A stretch of 64,000 bases of DNA from an uncultured Dehalococcoidia bacterium (GTDB lineage: Bacteria; Chloroflexota; Dehalococcoidia; Lucifugimonadales; Lucifugimonadaceae): positions 1,054,001 to 1,118,000 of the forward strand of contig OX638325.1 in assembly GCA_951812795.1 (NCBI GenBank). Reading direction: 5' to 3'. Within the stretch, counting starts at the first letter, position 1. Each line of letters begins with the position of its first letter. A program made the position numbers and the translations under genes. Positions 38,064 through 46,365 of the stretch are shown piece by piece. Below the pieces are notes generated by a model that saw only the letters and a program-made list of their open reading frames with translations, had not been told where the DNA came from and searched no databases.

Positions 38064-38981
38064 ATGAGAGTATTTCTTGCAAGAAGACTGATCTACAGCA
38101 TCGTGCTAATCTTGGCGACTACGGTGTTCGTGTTCATCATGTCTCGACAATCTGGAGACCCTCGCCATCTCTTCATGAATGAGCAAAGCACCCAAGCGGA
38201 GTGGGATGCTTGGGGGGTCGAATTGGGTCTGGACAAGCCCTTATACCTGCAATACGTCATCTGGCTCGGAAACGCCTTGTCTGGTGATTTCGGCGAGTCG
38301 ATTCGTCAGCGACGCCCGGCGCTAGACGTCGTCATAGAACGAATTCCTGCCACGTTAGAACTCGCCGCCGGGTCATTCATTTTTTCGATTTTCACCGGTA
38401 TACCGCTGGGAGTGCTCTCCGCCCTGAAACGAGGGTCTATTCTTGACTACGCCGGGCGAACATTTGCACTAGTCGGCCAAGCAGCGCCAGTTTTCTGGCT
38501 TGGAATCGTCTTGGTCCTCATTTTCAGCGTCAATCTCGAATGGTTACCAGTCGCCCGACGCGGCGGAATCGATCACTACATCCTGCCTTCGGTGACGTTG
38601 GGGTGGTTGTTCGCCTCTAGTTTTTTGAGACTCACGCGGTCTGCCATGTTGGAAGTCCTCGATTCTGAGTTCATCATGTTTGCTCGGGCTAAAGGGGTGC
38701 ACGATTCCCGCGTAATTTGGAAGCACGCATTCCGTAACGCTTTGCTGCCTTCACTCACCTACGCCGGCATCCTGTTGGCAGGTTTAATAACCGGGGCGGT
38801 CATCACCGAAACGATATTCTCCTGGCCCGGACTCGGTTCGTTAGCGGTAACGTCCGTATTGCAGCTCGATTTCCCGGTACTAACTGCAGTGGTGTGTGTC
38901 ATCACGGTGGCATACGCGGGAATGAGTATCATCGTAGATTTCACTTACGCGTTGGCCGACCCCCGCATAAGGCTGGAGTGA
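38064..38981 (+). CDS. ABC transporter permease, DppB type
   Basis: The 305-residue membrane protein starts MRVFLARRLIYSIVLILATT and has about six hydrophobic segments. It shows the typical N-terminal segment, the external GDPRHLFMNEQ loop and the conserved EFIMFARAKGVHDSRVIWKHAFRNALLPSLTY EAA loop for ATPase contact. The ATG at 38064 is preferred over a GTG four codons upstream. It pairs with the next gene. No ATPase gene is present in this cluster. Confidence 0.92.
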   Translation: MRVFLARRLIYSIVLILATTVFVFIMSRQSGDPRHLFMNEQSTQAEWDAWGVELGLDKPLYLQYVIWLGNALSGDFGESIRQRRPALDVVIERIPATLELAAGSFIFSIFTGIPLGVLSALKRGSILDYAGRTFALVGQAAPVFWLGIVLVLIFSVNLEWLPVARRGGIDHYILPSVTLGWLFASSFLRLTRSAMLEVLDSEFIMFARAKGVHDSRVIWKHAFRNALLPSLTYAGILLAGLITGAVITETIFSWPGLGSLAVTSVLQLDFPVLTAVVCVITVAYAGMSIIVDFTYALADPRIRLE

Positions 38982-38985
38982 TCTC

Positions 38986-39909
38986 ATGAACAGCGCCTCC
39001 AGCACAACGAATGACATCGTACCCAGCCAGACGAGGCAAACTGAAGACACGACACAATTCTTGAAACGTCTGCTTCGCACACTGCGCCGATGGCCTGTCA
39101 TCCCCATCATCATCATAGCCTCACTTTTTTTCGCCGCTGGGTTCGCTGACGTCTTAACCTCATACGACCCCGAAAAAGACGAGCTCCTATCCCGCAACAT
39201 ACCGCCAATGTGGCAGGCAGGTGGTTCCTCCGAGCATATCCTCGGCACTGATCCATTGGGACGGGACATGCTGACTCGCATCATCCACGGTGCGAGGATC
39301 TCGCTCCTGATCGCGACAATCGTGCTGTCGATCGGCACGGTTATTGGATTGCTCGTCGGCCTCGCAGCTGGCTACAGAGGCGGTACCCTCGATGAGGTAC
39401 TGATGCGCATTGTCGACTTCACATTCGCCGTCCCATTTATTCTGGTGGCTCTCGTCACTGTCATCGTCTACGGTCAGTCCTTCGCTCTCGTCATCATCCT
39501 CCTAACGATATTCAGCTGGAACGGCGTCGCACGCCAAGCACGCGCTGAAACGCTTAGCCTAAAAACCCGAGACTACGTCTCGGCATCGCTGGTAGCCGGA
39601 GCGAGCGCGTGGCGAATCTTATACCGCCACGTTATGCCCGGCCTCATCAACACGGTTATCGTTGTCACAACACTCAGACTCGGCTCCCTGATCCTCACCG
39701 AAGCAAGCCTCTCCTTTCTCGGCGTCGGCATTCCCCCGCCGACCCCCGCTTGGGGCGTCATGGTCGCAGAAGGACGCAACTACATCTACACCGAATGGTG
39801 GATATCCTTCTTCCCTGGACTCGCCATCATGCTCACCGTACTCGCCTTCAACTTCCTAGGCGATTGGTTCCGCGACCGCTTCGACCCCCGGCTTCGCCAA
39901 TTAGACTGA
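38986..39909 (+). CDS. ABC transporter permease, DppC type
   Basis: The 307-residue product has the DppC N-terminal segment and HILGTDPLGRDMLTRIIHGARISLLIA, the usual start of the permease domain. RAETLSLKTRDYVSASLVAGASAWRILYRHVMPGLI is the EAA loop. It begins 4 bp after the DppB-type gene and both must form the channel of a heterodimer. The ATPases (DppD/DppF type) must be encoded elsewhere or shared. Confidence 0.92.
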   Translation: MNSASSTTNDIVPSQTRQTEDTTQFLKRLLRTLRRWPVIPIIIIASLFFAAGFADVLTSYDPEKDELLSRNIPPMWQAGGSSEHILGTDPLGRDMLTRIIHGARISLLIATIVLSIGTVIGLLVGLAAGYRGGTLDEVLMRIVDFTFAVPFILVALVTVIVYGQSFALVIILLTIFSWNGVARQARAETLSLKTRDYVSASLVAGASAWRILYRHVMPGLINTVIVVTTLRLGSLILTEASLSFLGVGIPPPTPAWGVMVAEGRNYIYTEWWISFFPGLAIMLTVLAFNFLGDWFRDRFDPRLRQLD

Positions 39910-40002
39910 CAACGCAAAACTAAATGTCCTTCTCTCGGGAGCATTCACCTCCTCTTGCCCCAGAGGGAGAAACAAAGAGAAGGATGCAGTGAGGACCCGA
40001 AA

Positions 40003-40902
40003 ATGAAAATCGCATGGATCGGCATCGGTCACATGGGCAAACCCATGGCCAAACACATGATGACCGCCGCCGAAGAGTTCACCGTTCACGACCTCAACCC
40101 AGACGCCGCAACCGACATGCTAGAAGACGGTGCGAACTGGGCCGACACACCTGCCGAAGCCGCCGCAGGCAAAGACATCGTCGTCACATGCCTCCCGATG
40201 CCCCAACACGTCGACGCCGTCAGTTTCGGGGACGACGGAGTCTCGGAAGGTGTCGACGAAGGCACCATCGTGATCGACTGCACCTCCAACTCACTGGAAA
40301 TGGTCAGATCCCTACACGCGAGATATGCCGACCAAGGCATCACGTTCCTCGACACGCCAGTGAGCGGTGGCGTAATCGGCGCCATGGAACGTGACCTCTC
40401 GGTCTACGTCGGCGGAGATCGTGACGCCTACGATCACATCAAACCCACCCTCGGCGCCATGGGCGACAAAGTCCAGTACTGCGGCGGGCTCGGAACCGGC
40501 ACTATCTGCAAACTCATGAACCAACTCTTCGGAGCCATGGTCGGAATGGCACGCATGGAAGTCGTCACCGCAGGCGTCAAAGCGGGCGTGGAACTCGACG
40601 TCCTAGTCAAAGCGATCCACGAAGGCTCTGGCGGAAAGCGGCGTCCATTCGATGGATTTGAACGTCCGCCAGAAGACGATTACGAAGATACCGAACTTTC
40701 CTTCTACCTGGACCTAGGTGCAAAAGACGTCCGCCTTGCCAACGAGATCGGACGCGCCCACCGCGTCCCACAACCCCTTGCCAACCTCACCGAAGCCCGA
40801 CTAATCGAAGCCCTAAACCGAGGATGGGGCAAAAAACGCAACGAAGTCGTCGGCGAAATCCAACAGCAAATCTCAAACGTTGACCTCCGTGTAGACGGGT
40901 GA
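40003..40902 (+). CDS. NAD-dependent beta-hydroxyacid dehydrogenase (3-hydroxyisobutyrate dehydrogenase family)
   Basis: From the ATG at 40003 (GAGGA upstream) the product has 299 residues. The dinucleotide fold begins WIGIGHMGKPMAKHM. The substrate motif is DTPVSGGVIGA at 118-128, and the catalytic Lys170 is in TICKLMNQLFG. Such enzymes oxidise 3-hydroxyacids such as 3-hydroxyisobutyrate, tartronate semialdehyde or related compounds; the substrate cannot be told from sequence. It may act on the solute imported by the preceding transporter. Confidence 0.9.
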   Translation: MKIAWIGIGHMGKPMAKHMMTAAEEFTVHDLNPDAATDMLEDGANWADTPAEAAAGKDIVVTCLPMPQHVDAVSFGDDGVSEGVDEGTIVIDCTSNSLEMVRSLHARYADQGITFLDTPVSGGVIGAMERDLSVYVGGDRDAYDHIKPTLGAMGDKVQYCGGLGTGTICKLMNQLFGAMVGMARMEVVTAGVKAGVELDVLVKAIHEGSGGKRRPFDGFERPPEDDYEDTELSFYLDLGAKDVRLANEIGRAHRVPQPLANLTEARLIEALNRGWGKKRNEVVGEIQQQISNVDLRVDG

Positions 40903-40954
40903 GCACCCTCAATTAGAATCGCAGCAGACACCAAAACCCAAGGAAACCCCCAAA

Positions 40955-41197
40955 ATGAAGACCGCAGACCCTGCGATAAACATGGTCATCGACAACATCG
41001 GCATCATGGTCGCCTCCGAAGGCGGTTCGCTCGAACTCCTCGAACTCTCCGACGACTTCATGAAGGTCAAATACAACGCAGGCACCAACGAAGAGTGCCC
41101 CGAATGCGTCCCCATGACCGACGCCGTCTACCAATTCATGCGAGCCTCCCTAGACATCCACGCCCCCCGCATCTCCACCCTAGAAGTCGTGGATTAA
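40955..41197 (+). CDS. Small NifU C-terminal-like protein
   Basis: The 80-residue product resembles the NifU C-terminal domain: a GGSLELLELSDDFMKVKYN strand pair is followed by EECPEC (Cys-x2-Cys) and a final helix-strand HAPRISTLEVVD. Such domains assemble and pass on iron-sulfur clusters. It stands alone after the dehydrogenase gene with a 52-bp gap. Assignment rests on the strand pattern and the single CxxC motif, so the family is likely but not certain. Confidence 0.6.
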   Translation: MKTADPAINMVIDNIGIMVASEGGSLELLELSDDFMKVKYNAGTNEECPECVPMTDAVYQFMRASLDIHAPRISTLEVVD

Positions 41198-41271
41198 ACG
41201 TTCCTTATCGGCAACCCTCGCGGCTACCCCTCGCAGTTCCAACGCACCGTCCGTCATTCGCGCGATACCTC

Positions 41272-41298
41272 GTCATTCCGGCGAAAGCCGGAATCCAT
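41272..41298 (+). repeat. Copy of the GAAA-hairpin intergenic repeat
   Basis: GTCATTCCGGCGAAAGCCGGAATCCA matches the family core (perfect 8-bp stem ATTCCGGC/GCCGGAAT with a GAAA loop). The trailing GAGGGGAAGGGCAACC part is absent or diverged. A degenerate GTCATTCGCGCGAT lies just before it. This 193-bp gap holds no other feature. Confidence 0.75.
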
Positions 41299-41390
41299 GG
41301 GTGCGGCCGGGATGTCGGCCAAACGGTCGGTAACTCCATAAATCTCGAATAGTCATATATTTAGCTAACCAAGCATCAAAGGAGTCGGCC

Positions 41391-41642
41391 ATGGTCACCG
41401 TCAATGTTCATGAAGCGAAAAAACATCTCTCGCGCCTGCTCAAACAAGTCGAAAGTGGCGAAGAAGTCGTCATCGCGCGCAACGGAACGCCGGTAGCTAA
41501 ACTCGCCAGCGTTCAACCACGCGTAAAACCGGTTTTCGGTACGTTGAAAGGCAAGATCAAAATCGACGATCGGTTCTTCGAGCCGCTCCCCGAAGAAGAA
41601 CTGGCACTCTGGGAAGGTAGCGGCAAATGCGATTGTTGTTAG
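41391..41642 (+). CDS. Phd/YefM-family antitoxin
   Basis: The 83-residue protein reads MVTVNVHEAKKHLSRLLKQVESGEEVVIARNGTPVAKLASV, the DNA-binding fold of the Phd/YefM antitoxins. It continues with LKGKIKIDDRFFEPLPEEELALWEG, a tail often seen in antitoxins that pair with PIN-domain toxins. The only candidate toxin downstream is broken. Its own regulation would normally be by binding its promoter. Confidence 0.9.
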   Translation: MVTVNVHEAKKHLSRLLKQVESGEEVVIARNGTPVAKLASVQPRVKPVFGTLKGKIKIDDRFFEPLPEEELALWEGSGKCDCC

Positions 41643-41731
41643 ATACCCACACCATCGTGTGGTGTCTTTCGGCGAACCAACGAATTCCCTCAAAGTCGTC
41701 GACTTACCAGCTACCGACGTTGAACCATTAA
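41627..41731 (+). pseudogene. Truncated PIN-domain toxin (VapC-like remnant)
   Basis: The frame starts within the antitoxin end, overlapping by 16 bp as toxin genes often do, and reads MRLLLDTHTIVWCLSAN before running into non-family sequence and a stop after 34 codons. MRLLLDTHTLLW is the usual PIN toxin start, carrying its first catalytic Asp. The rest of the roughly 130-residue domain is absent. A deletion is the simplest explanation. Confidence 0.75.
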
Positions 41732-41783
41732 AATTCAGGAATATCACACTTCGAGTCGATTATTGATCTGAAAGCGAATACCG

Positions 41784-42143
41784 ATGTTAGCAACCGAACA
41801 CGCAGACTTGGCGCAACAATTCCTCCGCGATGCTGATCGCGAATACGAGGTCAACGACATTTTCCAAGCGTCTGAAAAACTCTGGGGCGCCGCGTCCCAC
41901 GTCGTAATCGCCGAGATGCACCGCCGAGGCATCCGAGCTCAAAAACACGCCGCCATATCACAGTTCGTCAAGCGTTTGGCTGATGAAGTAGAAGAGCCCA
42001 TCCTCTTCGCTTGGTTCAAAGCCGCCGAAGCCCTACACTCGAACTTCTACCACGGCTGGATGGAAGACCACCAATTCGAGGAAAACCGCGAACTGGTCAA
42101 CGATTTCGTCAATCGAATGTTGGAATTGACAAGCCCGAACTGA
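41784..42143 (+). CDS. PaREP1/HEPN-like protein
   Basis: The 119-residue protein is all-helical by appearance. It has ADLAQQFLRDADREYEVNDIFQASEKLWGAASHVVIAEMH in the first half and AWFKAAEALHSNFYHGW in the second, in the manner of the PaREP1 family and the larger HEPN group. Such proteins often belong to toxin-antitoxin or RNA-targeting systems, but no nucleotidyltransferase partner is next to it. Its last eleven codons are repeated at 44231-44263. Family is moderately sure, role is unknown. Confidence 0.6.
   Translation: MLATEHADLAQQFLRDADREYEVNDIFQASEKLWGAASHVVIAEMHRRGIRAQKHAAISQFVKRLADEVEEPILFAWFKAAEALHSNFYHGWMEDHQFEENRELVNDFVNRMLELTSPN
42107..42143 (+). repeat. 37-bp direct repeat, left copy
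   Basis: CGTCAATCGAATGTTGGAAT and the following 17 bases make up the last codons and stop of the PaREP1-like gene. The right copy at 44227-44263 differs at a single base (T/C), a silent Leu change. The two copies bracket the DUF262 gene, separated by about 2.1 kb. Confidence 0.9.
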
Positions 42144-42196
42144 GCGGTAAAATCCCACCAGTTCCGTGCTGGCGCAAAAGTTCGGCGTCGCCTTAG

Positions 42197-43993
42197 TCAC
42201 AGTTGATCGGCGTATGGCCAAACCCTGATCGCCATCCGGCAGAGACGACGTGCCCTATCCTCAATCTGTGCTTCTCCCCAGGTAATATCGTCATAGTCAT
42301 CGACGAGTTCTTTATTCAAGAACAGTGTGCTGTGTTTCTTGAGCTCTTCCCGTTTGCCTACCCAGGGCGCGTTCGACATGGCTGAATTGAGAGGTTGATT
42401 GACGAGTGTGAGATTTCCGAGCGTGTGAACGATTCGGTCGCGCTCTTCCGAATCGACTCCTGGCACATCATAGTTACCCCGCCAAGCTTGGGGCATTATG
42501 TGTTCAATGGTGAGGTTGCGACGCGGCTCTTGCTCTTCGGCCTTATCCGACCTCAGTCCTTGCTCTATTCCCTCTAGAACTATGCGCAACCGCCCTCTCG
42601 TCAAACCGCGATAAGCGTTGTAATTCAAAAATGCTTCCTCGAATTCAGAATCCGTAGGCCATGAAGCGACGTTGGAGCCTTTGCCAGACAAAAACCGTAC
42701 GATGACATCCCCAGCAATCTCAGGGTCTGAATCTCCAAGAACTCGGATCAACTCTACATACGTCCGGTTCAGTCCGGCCGTCCGATTAAGTAAGATCATT
42801 CGCCTGATCGCGTGACTTTCCAGAGCTTGGATAGCCTTCTCCATTTGATCTAGCGGGATTGCCTTTGAGTACAGCCACAACAGTACTGGCGTAATTACTC
42901 CAAGTTGCATAATCCTTCGCCGATATAGGAACCGTCGCAGGTACGTGGGAAACACGAAGCCGCCGTACGATTTCTCCGTCTCCAGTGATCGGTATGTCTC
43001 ACCGATGTCCTTGATGTCCATGGCGACTTTGTGGATGGGCAGGCCGACCTCATCAGTGTAGAAACGACGAAACGCGAGAAACACATCGTCGTTCGAGATG
43101 AATTTGGCAGTCCGCATGATCAACCACTGATTGAGGAAAATATCGATGCGTGCCTGTTTGATCCGGCCCCTTCCAATCTCGGTTACCCACCAACGGTCGT
43201 TGAAATCCCATAGCCAGTCAGCATTCGTCGTCCCATCCACGATCCCAGCCCTGTCAGCCTCGTACATCACCATGTTTTTGATGAGGTCAGATTCGAGAAG
43301 CGATTCCCCCCGCGCATTCAATGATTCGAAGATGACGTGTGGATTATCGTTCGGCGTCAGGTCAATGACGACGATGTGCAAAAGGCTCCGCGATGCTCGA
43401 AGTAGAGCTTCAACTTTGTCTGGAAGGTTATCTGGAGCAGCGTCAAGCCACTTGTCTACCTCGTTGCAGAAGTACTTGTGAGCGAGAATGATGGGCGAGT
43501 CGGGGTCTTCGATCGATTCATCGGAGAGTGCTTGGCGAAACGATGGCTGGTCAATGACAGTCGGCCAGACTTTGAAAATATGAGCGGTGTTGCCGTCTGT
43601 TGTCTTTTGTTCGTTCCATACAAGTTCGCACAGCGGCTCGTCAGGTTCGTATCCACGCTCCGAGTATGACTTGTGTATAGCGTCAATCAGAAGTTGCAGC
43701 GTCGTCAAACGCTGTTGACCGTCAACCACTAATCGAGTCTGGGTTTGACCAACACCTTTATAGACGTGCTGCAACACGACAGCGCCGAGGAAATGCGGGT
43801 TCGGTTTACCGCCTGAGTAACACTGATCCGCCACGTGTTTGACGTCTGCCCATAACTGTTGCCAGTGCTTCTCTTTGCTCCAGATATACCTCCGTTGGAA
43901 ACGCGGGATCTGGTAATGGATCTGTTCCCCGAAAAGTTCTCCAGGATTCAGCACACCGACATCGATTCGACCTTCCTTCGTGCTGTTCGCCAC
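42197..43993 (-). CDS. GmrSD-type defence protein (DUF262 plus DUF1524)
   Basis: The 598-residue protein joins both GmrSD halves. The N terminus has the DUF262 marks IPRFQRRYIW (29-38) and DGQQRLTTLQ (91-100), a ParB/Srx-like nucleotidase motif. The C terminus has the HNH-type DUF1524 motif EHIMPQ (497-502) followed by LGNLTLVNQPLNSAMSN. Relatives (GmrSD, BrxU, SspE) restrict modified or phosphorothioate-tagged phage DNA. No modification genes adjoin it. It lies within a 37-bp direct repeat, so it looks like a separately acquired cargo gene. Confidence 0.9.
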   Translation of the reverse strand: MANSTKEGRIDVGVLNPGELFGEQIHYQIPRFQRRYIWSKEKHWQQLWADVKHVADQCYSGGKPNPHFLGAVVLQHVYKGVGQTQTRLVVDGQQRLTTLQLLIDAIHKSYSERGYEPDEPLCELVWNEQKTTDGNTAHIFKVWPTVIDQPSFRQALSDESIEDPDSPIILAHKYFCNEVDKWLDAAPDNLPDKVEALLRASRSLLHIVVIDLTPNDNPHVIFESLNARGESLLESDLIKNMVMYEADRAGIVDGTTNADWLWDFNDRWWVTEIGRGRIKQARIDIFLNQWLIMRTAKFISNDDVFLAFRRFYTDEVGLPIHKVAMDIKDIGETYRSLETEKSYGGFVFPTYLRRFLYRRRIMQLGVITPVLLWLYSKAIPLDQMEKAIQALESHAIRRMILLNRTAGLNRTYVELIRVLGDSDPEIAGDVIVRFLSGKGSNVASWPTDSEFEEAFLNYNAYRGLTRGRLRIVLEGIEQGLRSDKAEEQEPRRNLTIEHIMPQAWRGNYDVPGVDSEERDRIVHTLGNLTLVNQPLNSAMSNAPWVGKREELKKHSTLFLNKELVDDYDDITWGEAQIEDRARRLCRMAIRVWPYADQL

Positions 43994-44226
43994 CGTGTTA
44001 TTCCTCTCTTGAGACCGATTCGTGGGCTGTCCACCGATACCTAACAGTCAGCAACGTATTCTATCAACCCGGATCATTTCGCTCAGCGGCTCTGCAGTGA
44101 GAACGCGAAGTGTCCGACTAGCACTTATGTCCTGTTTCGATTTCGTCGGCTGTCTCAGTCACCGTTCCGTGTTTCGATCACATCAGCATCTTCATTCAAA
44201 CCAATGAACACGTGCTTGGGCGGATC

Positions 44227-44263
44227 CGTCAATCGAATGTTGGAACTGACAAGCCCGAACTGA
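44227..44263 (+). repeat. 37-bp direct repeat, right copy
   Basis: It matches 42107-42143 at 36 of 37 positions and still encodes the same peptide ending (NRMLELTSPN, stop). The bases before it do not resemble the PaREP1-like gene. It ends about 16 bp from the 3' end of the RNase P RNA gene, so it is a possible attachment-type junction. Confidence 0.9.
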
Positions 44264-44278
44264 CGAGGCCAAGTATCT

Positions 44279-44714
44279 CCAGCGAGGCGGACTATAAGCC
44301 GAGTTCTGTCCAGACCGCGGCGAGGTTTACGGCTTCGCAGCCTTCTTCCCTCTACCGCCAACCCTGTGCGACCATCCATCTGCGGTCACGGTCGCCCGTG
44401 ACCTCTTGCGGCCTACCCGGGAGCTGATGCGGACAATCATCTTAACGCCCCCCTATTTGGCCTTGCACCGAGCGGGGTTTGCATTGCCGCCGACGTTACC
44501 GCCGACGCGGTGCGCTCTTACCGCACCCGTTCGCCCTTACTCTCGATGAAAACGGGCTAGTAGCCCACATCGAAAGCGGTATTCTTTCTGTTGCACTTTC
44601 CGTCGGGTCGCCCCGCCCTGCCGTTAGCAGGCGCCCTTGCCCGTTGGTGCTCGGACTTTCCTCCACAAGGCCGGCTCGCACCGACCCGCAGCGGTCGCCC
44701 ATCCGCCTCGCTTT
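44279..44714 (-). ncRNA. rnpB: RNase P RNA, bacterial type A
   Basis: The minus strand reads AGCGAGGCGGA at its 5' end (44712-44702), pairing perfectly with TCCGCCTCGCT at the 3' end (44291-44281) as helix P1. Conserved pieces are present in order: GAGGAAAGTCCGAGC, the AAAGTGCAACAGAAAG stretch, AAACCCCGCTCGGTGCAA-like P10 region, and AGAACTCGGCTTATAG near the end. It is the catalytic RNA that matures tRNA 5' ends. The ends are set by P1 and may differ by a few bases. Confidence 0.93.
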
Positions 44715-44754
44715 GACCTCAGACTAACATCGCGCTCGTTTGGACACCCTCAAC

Positions 44755-46359
44755 CTACGCCGAGACCCGAGGCTGAACCGTCACCGAATCTTCGTTCACA
44801 ACCACATCGTCTACTAACGCAGTTAGAGCCTCCCTTGCCTTCAACACATCGTCGGATCCTACGACATCAGCGATCAGATCCCGCGTCATCCGCTCACGCG
44901 GCACGTTTCCAGTTGACCCATTTTTAGCGTCGACCTGTTCCTCTTGCTGCACCAACCTGCGGATTCGCTTGATCTCCGACAGGAACGGCTCGAGATTCTC
45001 CAAATCGCCACGACCCGTAGAAACTACCCGAGCCTCGCTCAGAAACGTCTTCTCAGCGTTCTCTAGCTTCTCCTCCAAAGACAACTCTGTTTCAATCGGT
45101 CGAATCCGCTTCACCGTCTCCGGCAACCAACCACCTACAGCCTTTCGAACCTCGCCATCCAATTCGTCCGCACGCCATCGGGGACACCTGACCGCATCCC
45201 CGTCGCCACTCTTCGCCGCGCGCCGATGTTGACACTCGTAAAACTCGTAATACCGATACGTTCTGGTCGCCGTTGTATCGTCCTGCCGCCGCCAACTGCG
45301 CCGCCTCGTCAAACCCGGAACACCATGGCCGCACTGACCACATCGCAACAAACCCCCAAGCAAGAACGGATCTTCCGATTTCGACAACCTACGCTGCCGT
45401 TGCTTGACCACCAACGCGTCCTGCGCTTTGCGGAACGTCGATCGGCCAATAATCGGCTCGTGGTTGCCCGACACCAAAAAACCATACCGTGTGTAGGTCC
45501 CGACGTACACACGGTTTTTCAAGATGATCGAAACCGTAGCCGTTGACCAAGGTTTGCCGGTGCGTGTCGGAACACCATCCGCCGCCAACCGTTGCGCTAT
45601 AAGACGCATTCCCATTCCATCCCGAACCACCTCGCCATCCTCGCCCTCTTCGCCGATGTACCAGTCGTAAATCTGCCTAACTACCTGCGCTTCCTCGACC
45701 ACCGGTTTGAGCGTCCCATCTGCACCGCACCGATATCCATAAGGCGTCCGACCGAGGACCTTTCCTCGCGCAGCCTTTTCACGAATCCTCTCACGGATCC
45801 GCTTCCGCAACCAGTCCGGCTCGCCGCGCAGACCCAACAACTCTTCGCCGCTCTGCAACGGATCGGGCATCGCGATATCCGTACAGATCGCGTCCGAACC
45901 AGAACGCCTGATATACAGCAGTCGCTCAACCAGCATCTCCAGATCCGACGCGAGGTGTGTCGCATCCGGGATTACCACCAACGCCGGCTGCCCGTGCGGA
46001 CCCTCCAAACGCTCCATCAACTCCGCAAACTGCTTGTCGCCAAACTCCTCAGGAATCTGCCTTTGAAACGCAGTACCCATCGACGCGTTCAACTCCGCCT
46101 CGACCGCGGAAAACAACGAATCCTCGGAATCCGGACTAAGTATCGTCATCAGGCGGTGCCCGCCCGTGCGGCAAAAGTCGACGATCTGCTGAATCGGATC
46201 CTCGGCCGAATTCTTCAGGCGACTCTCGATCTCAGCAATCTGGCCCCACGATCCTGCAACATCGGCAACCGCTCCGACCATATCTTTGAGACGTTCGTCG
46301 TCAAAATACGCCTCGCCGTTGACGGTTCCAAGAACTTGGACATAACCGATGGCCCGCAT
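44755..46359 (-). CDS. Large serine recombinase-like protein, catalytic domain degenerate
   Basis: The central part is a clear recombinase domain (RIREKAARGKVLGRTPYGYRCGAD, then IYDWYIGEE and GVPTRTGKPWSTATVSIILKNRVYVGTY). A zinc ribbon (LLRCGQCGHGV...YECQHRR...CPRW) and a coiled-coil tail follow. The N-terminal domain, which should read YxRVS near residue 10, reads IGYVQVLG, so the nucleophile Ser is missing. The downstream DRLGR motif reads PDATHLASD, so the catalytic Arg is missing too. The 534-residue frame is intact. It starts 6 bp after the zinc-ribbon gene. It may bind DNA without recombining it. Confidence 0.85.
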   Translation of the reverse strand: MRAIGYVQVLGTVNGEAYFDDERLKDMVGAVADVAGSWGQIAEIESRLKNSAEDPIQQIVDFCRTGGHRLMTILSPDSEDSLFSAVEAELNASMGTAFQRQIPEEFGDKQFAELMERLEGPHGQPALVVIPDATHLASDLEMLVERLLYIRRSGSDAICTDIAMPDPLQSGEELLGLRGEPDWLRKRIRERIREKAARGKVLGRTPYGYRCGADGTLKPVVEEAQVVRQIYDWYIGEEGEDGEVVRDGMGMRLIAQRLAADGVPTRTGKPWSTATVSIILKNRVYVGTYTRYGFLVSGNHEPIIGRSTFRKAQDALVVKQRQRRLSKSEDPFLLGGLLRCGQCGHGVPGLTRRRSWRRQDDTTATRTYRYYEFYECQHRRAAKSGDGDAVRCPRWRADELDGEVRKAVGGWLPETVKRIRPIETELSLEEKLENAEKTFLSEARVVSTGRGDLENLEPFLSEIKRIRRLVQQEEQVDAKNGSTGNVPRERMTRDLIADVVGSDDVLKAREALTALVDDVVVNEDSVTVQPRVSA

Positions 46360-46365
46360 CGCCGA

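Noticed and set aside
44281..44727. Small open frames within the rnpB region
   Set aside because: The sequence is explained by RNase P RNA with matching P1 ends and conserved motifs; the frames are incidental.
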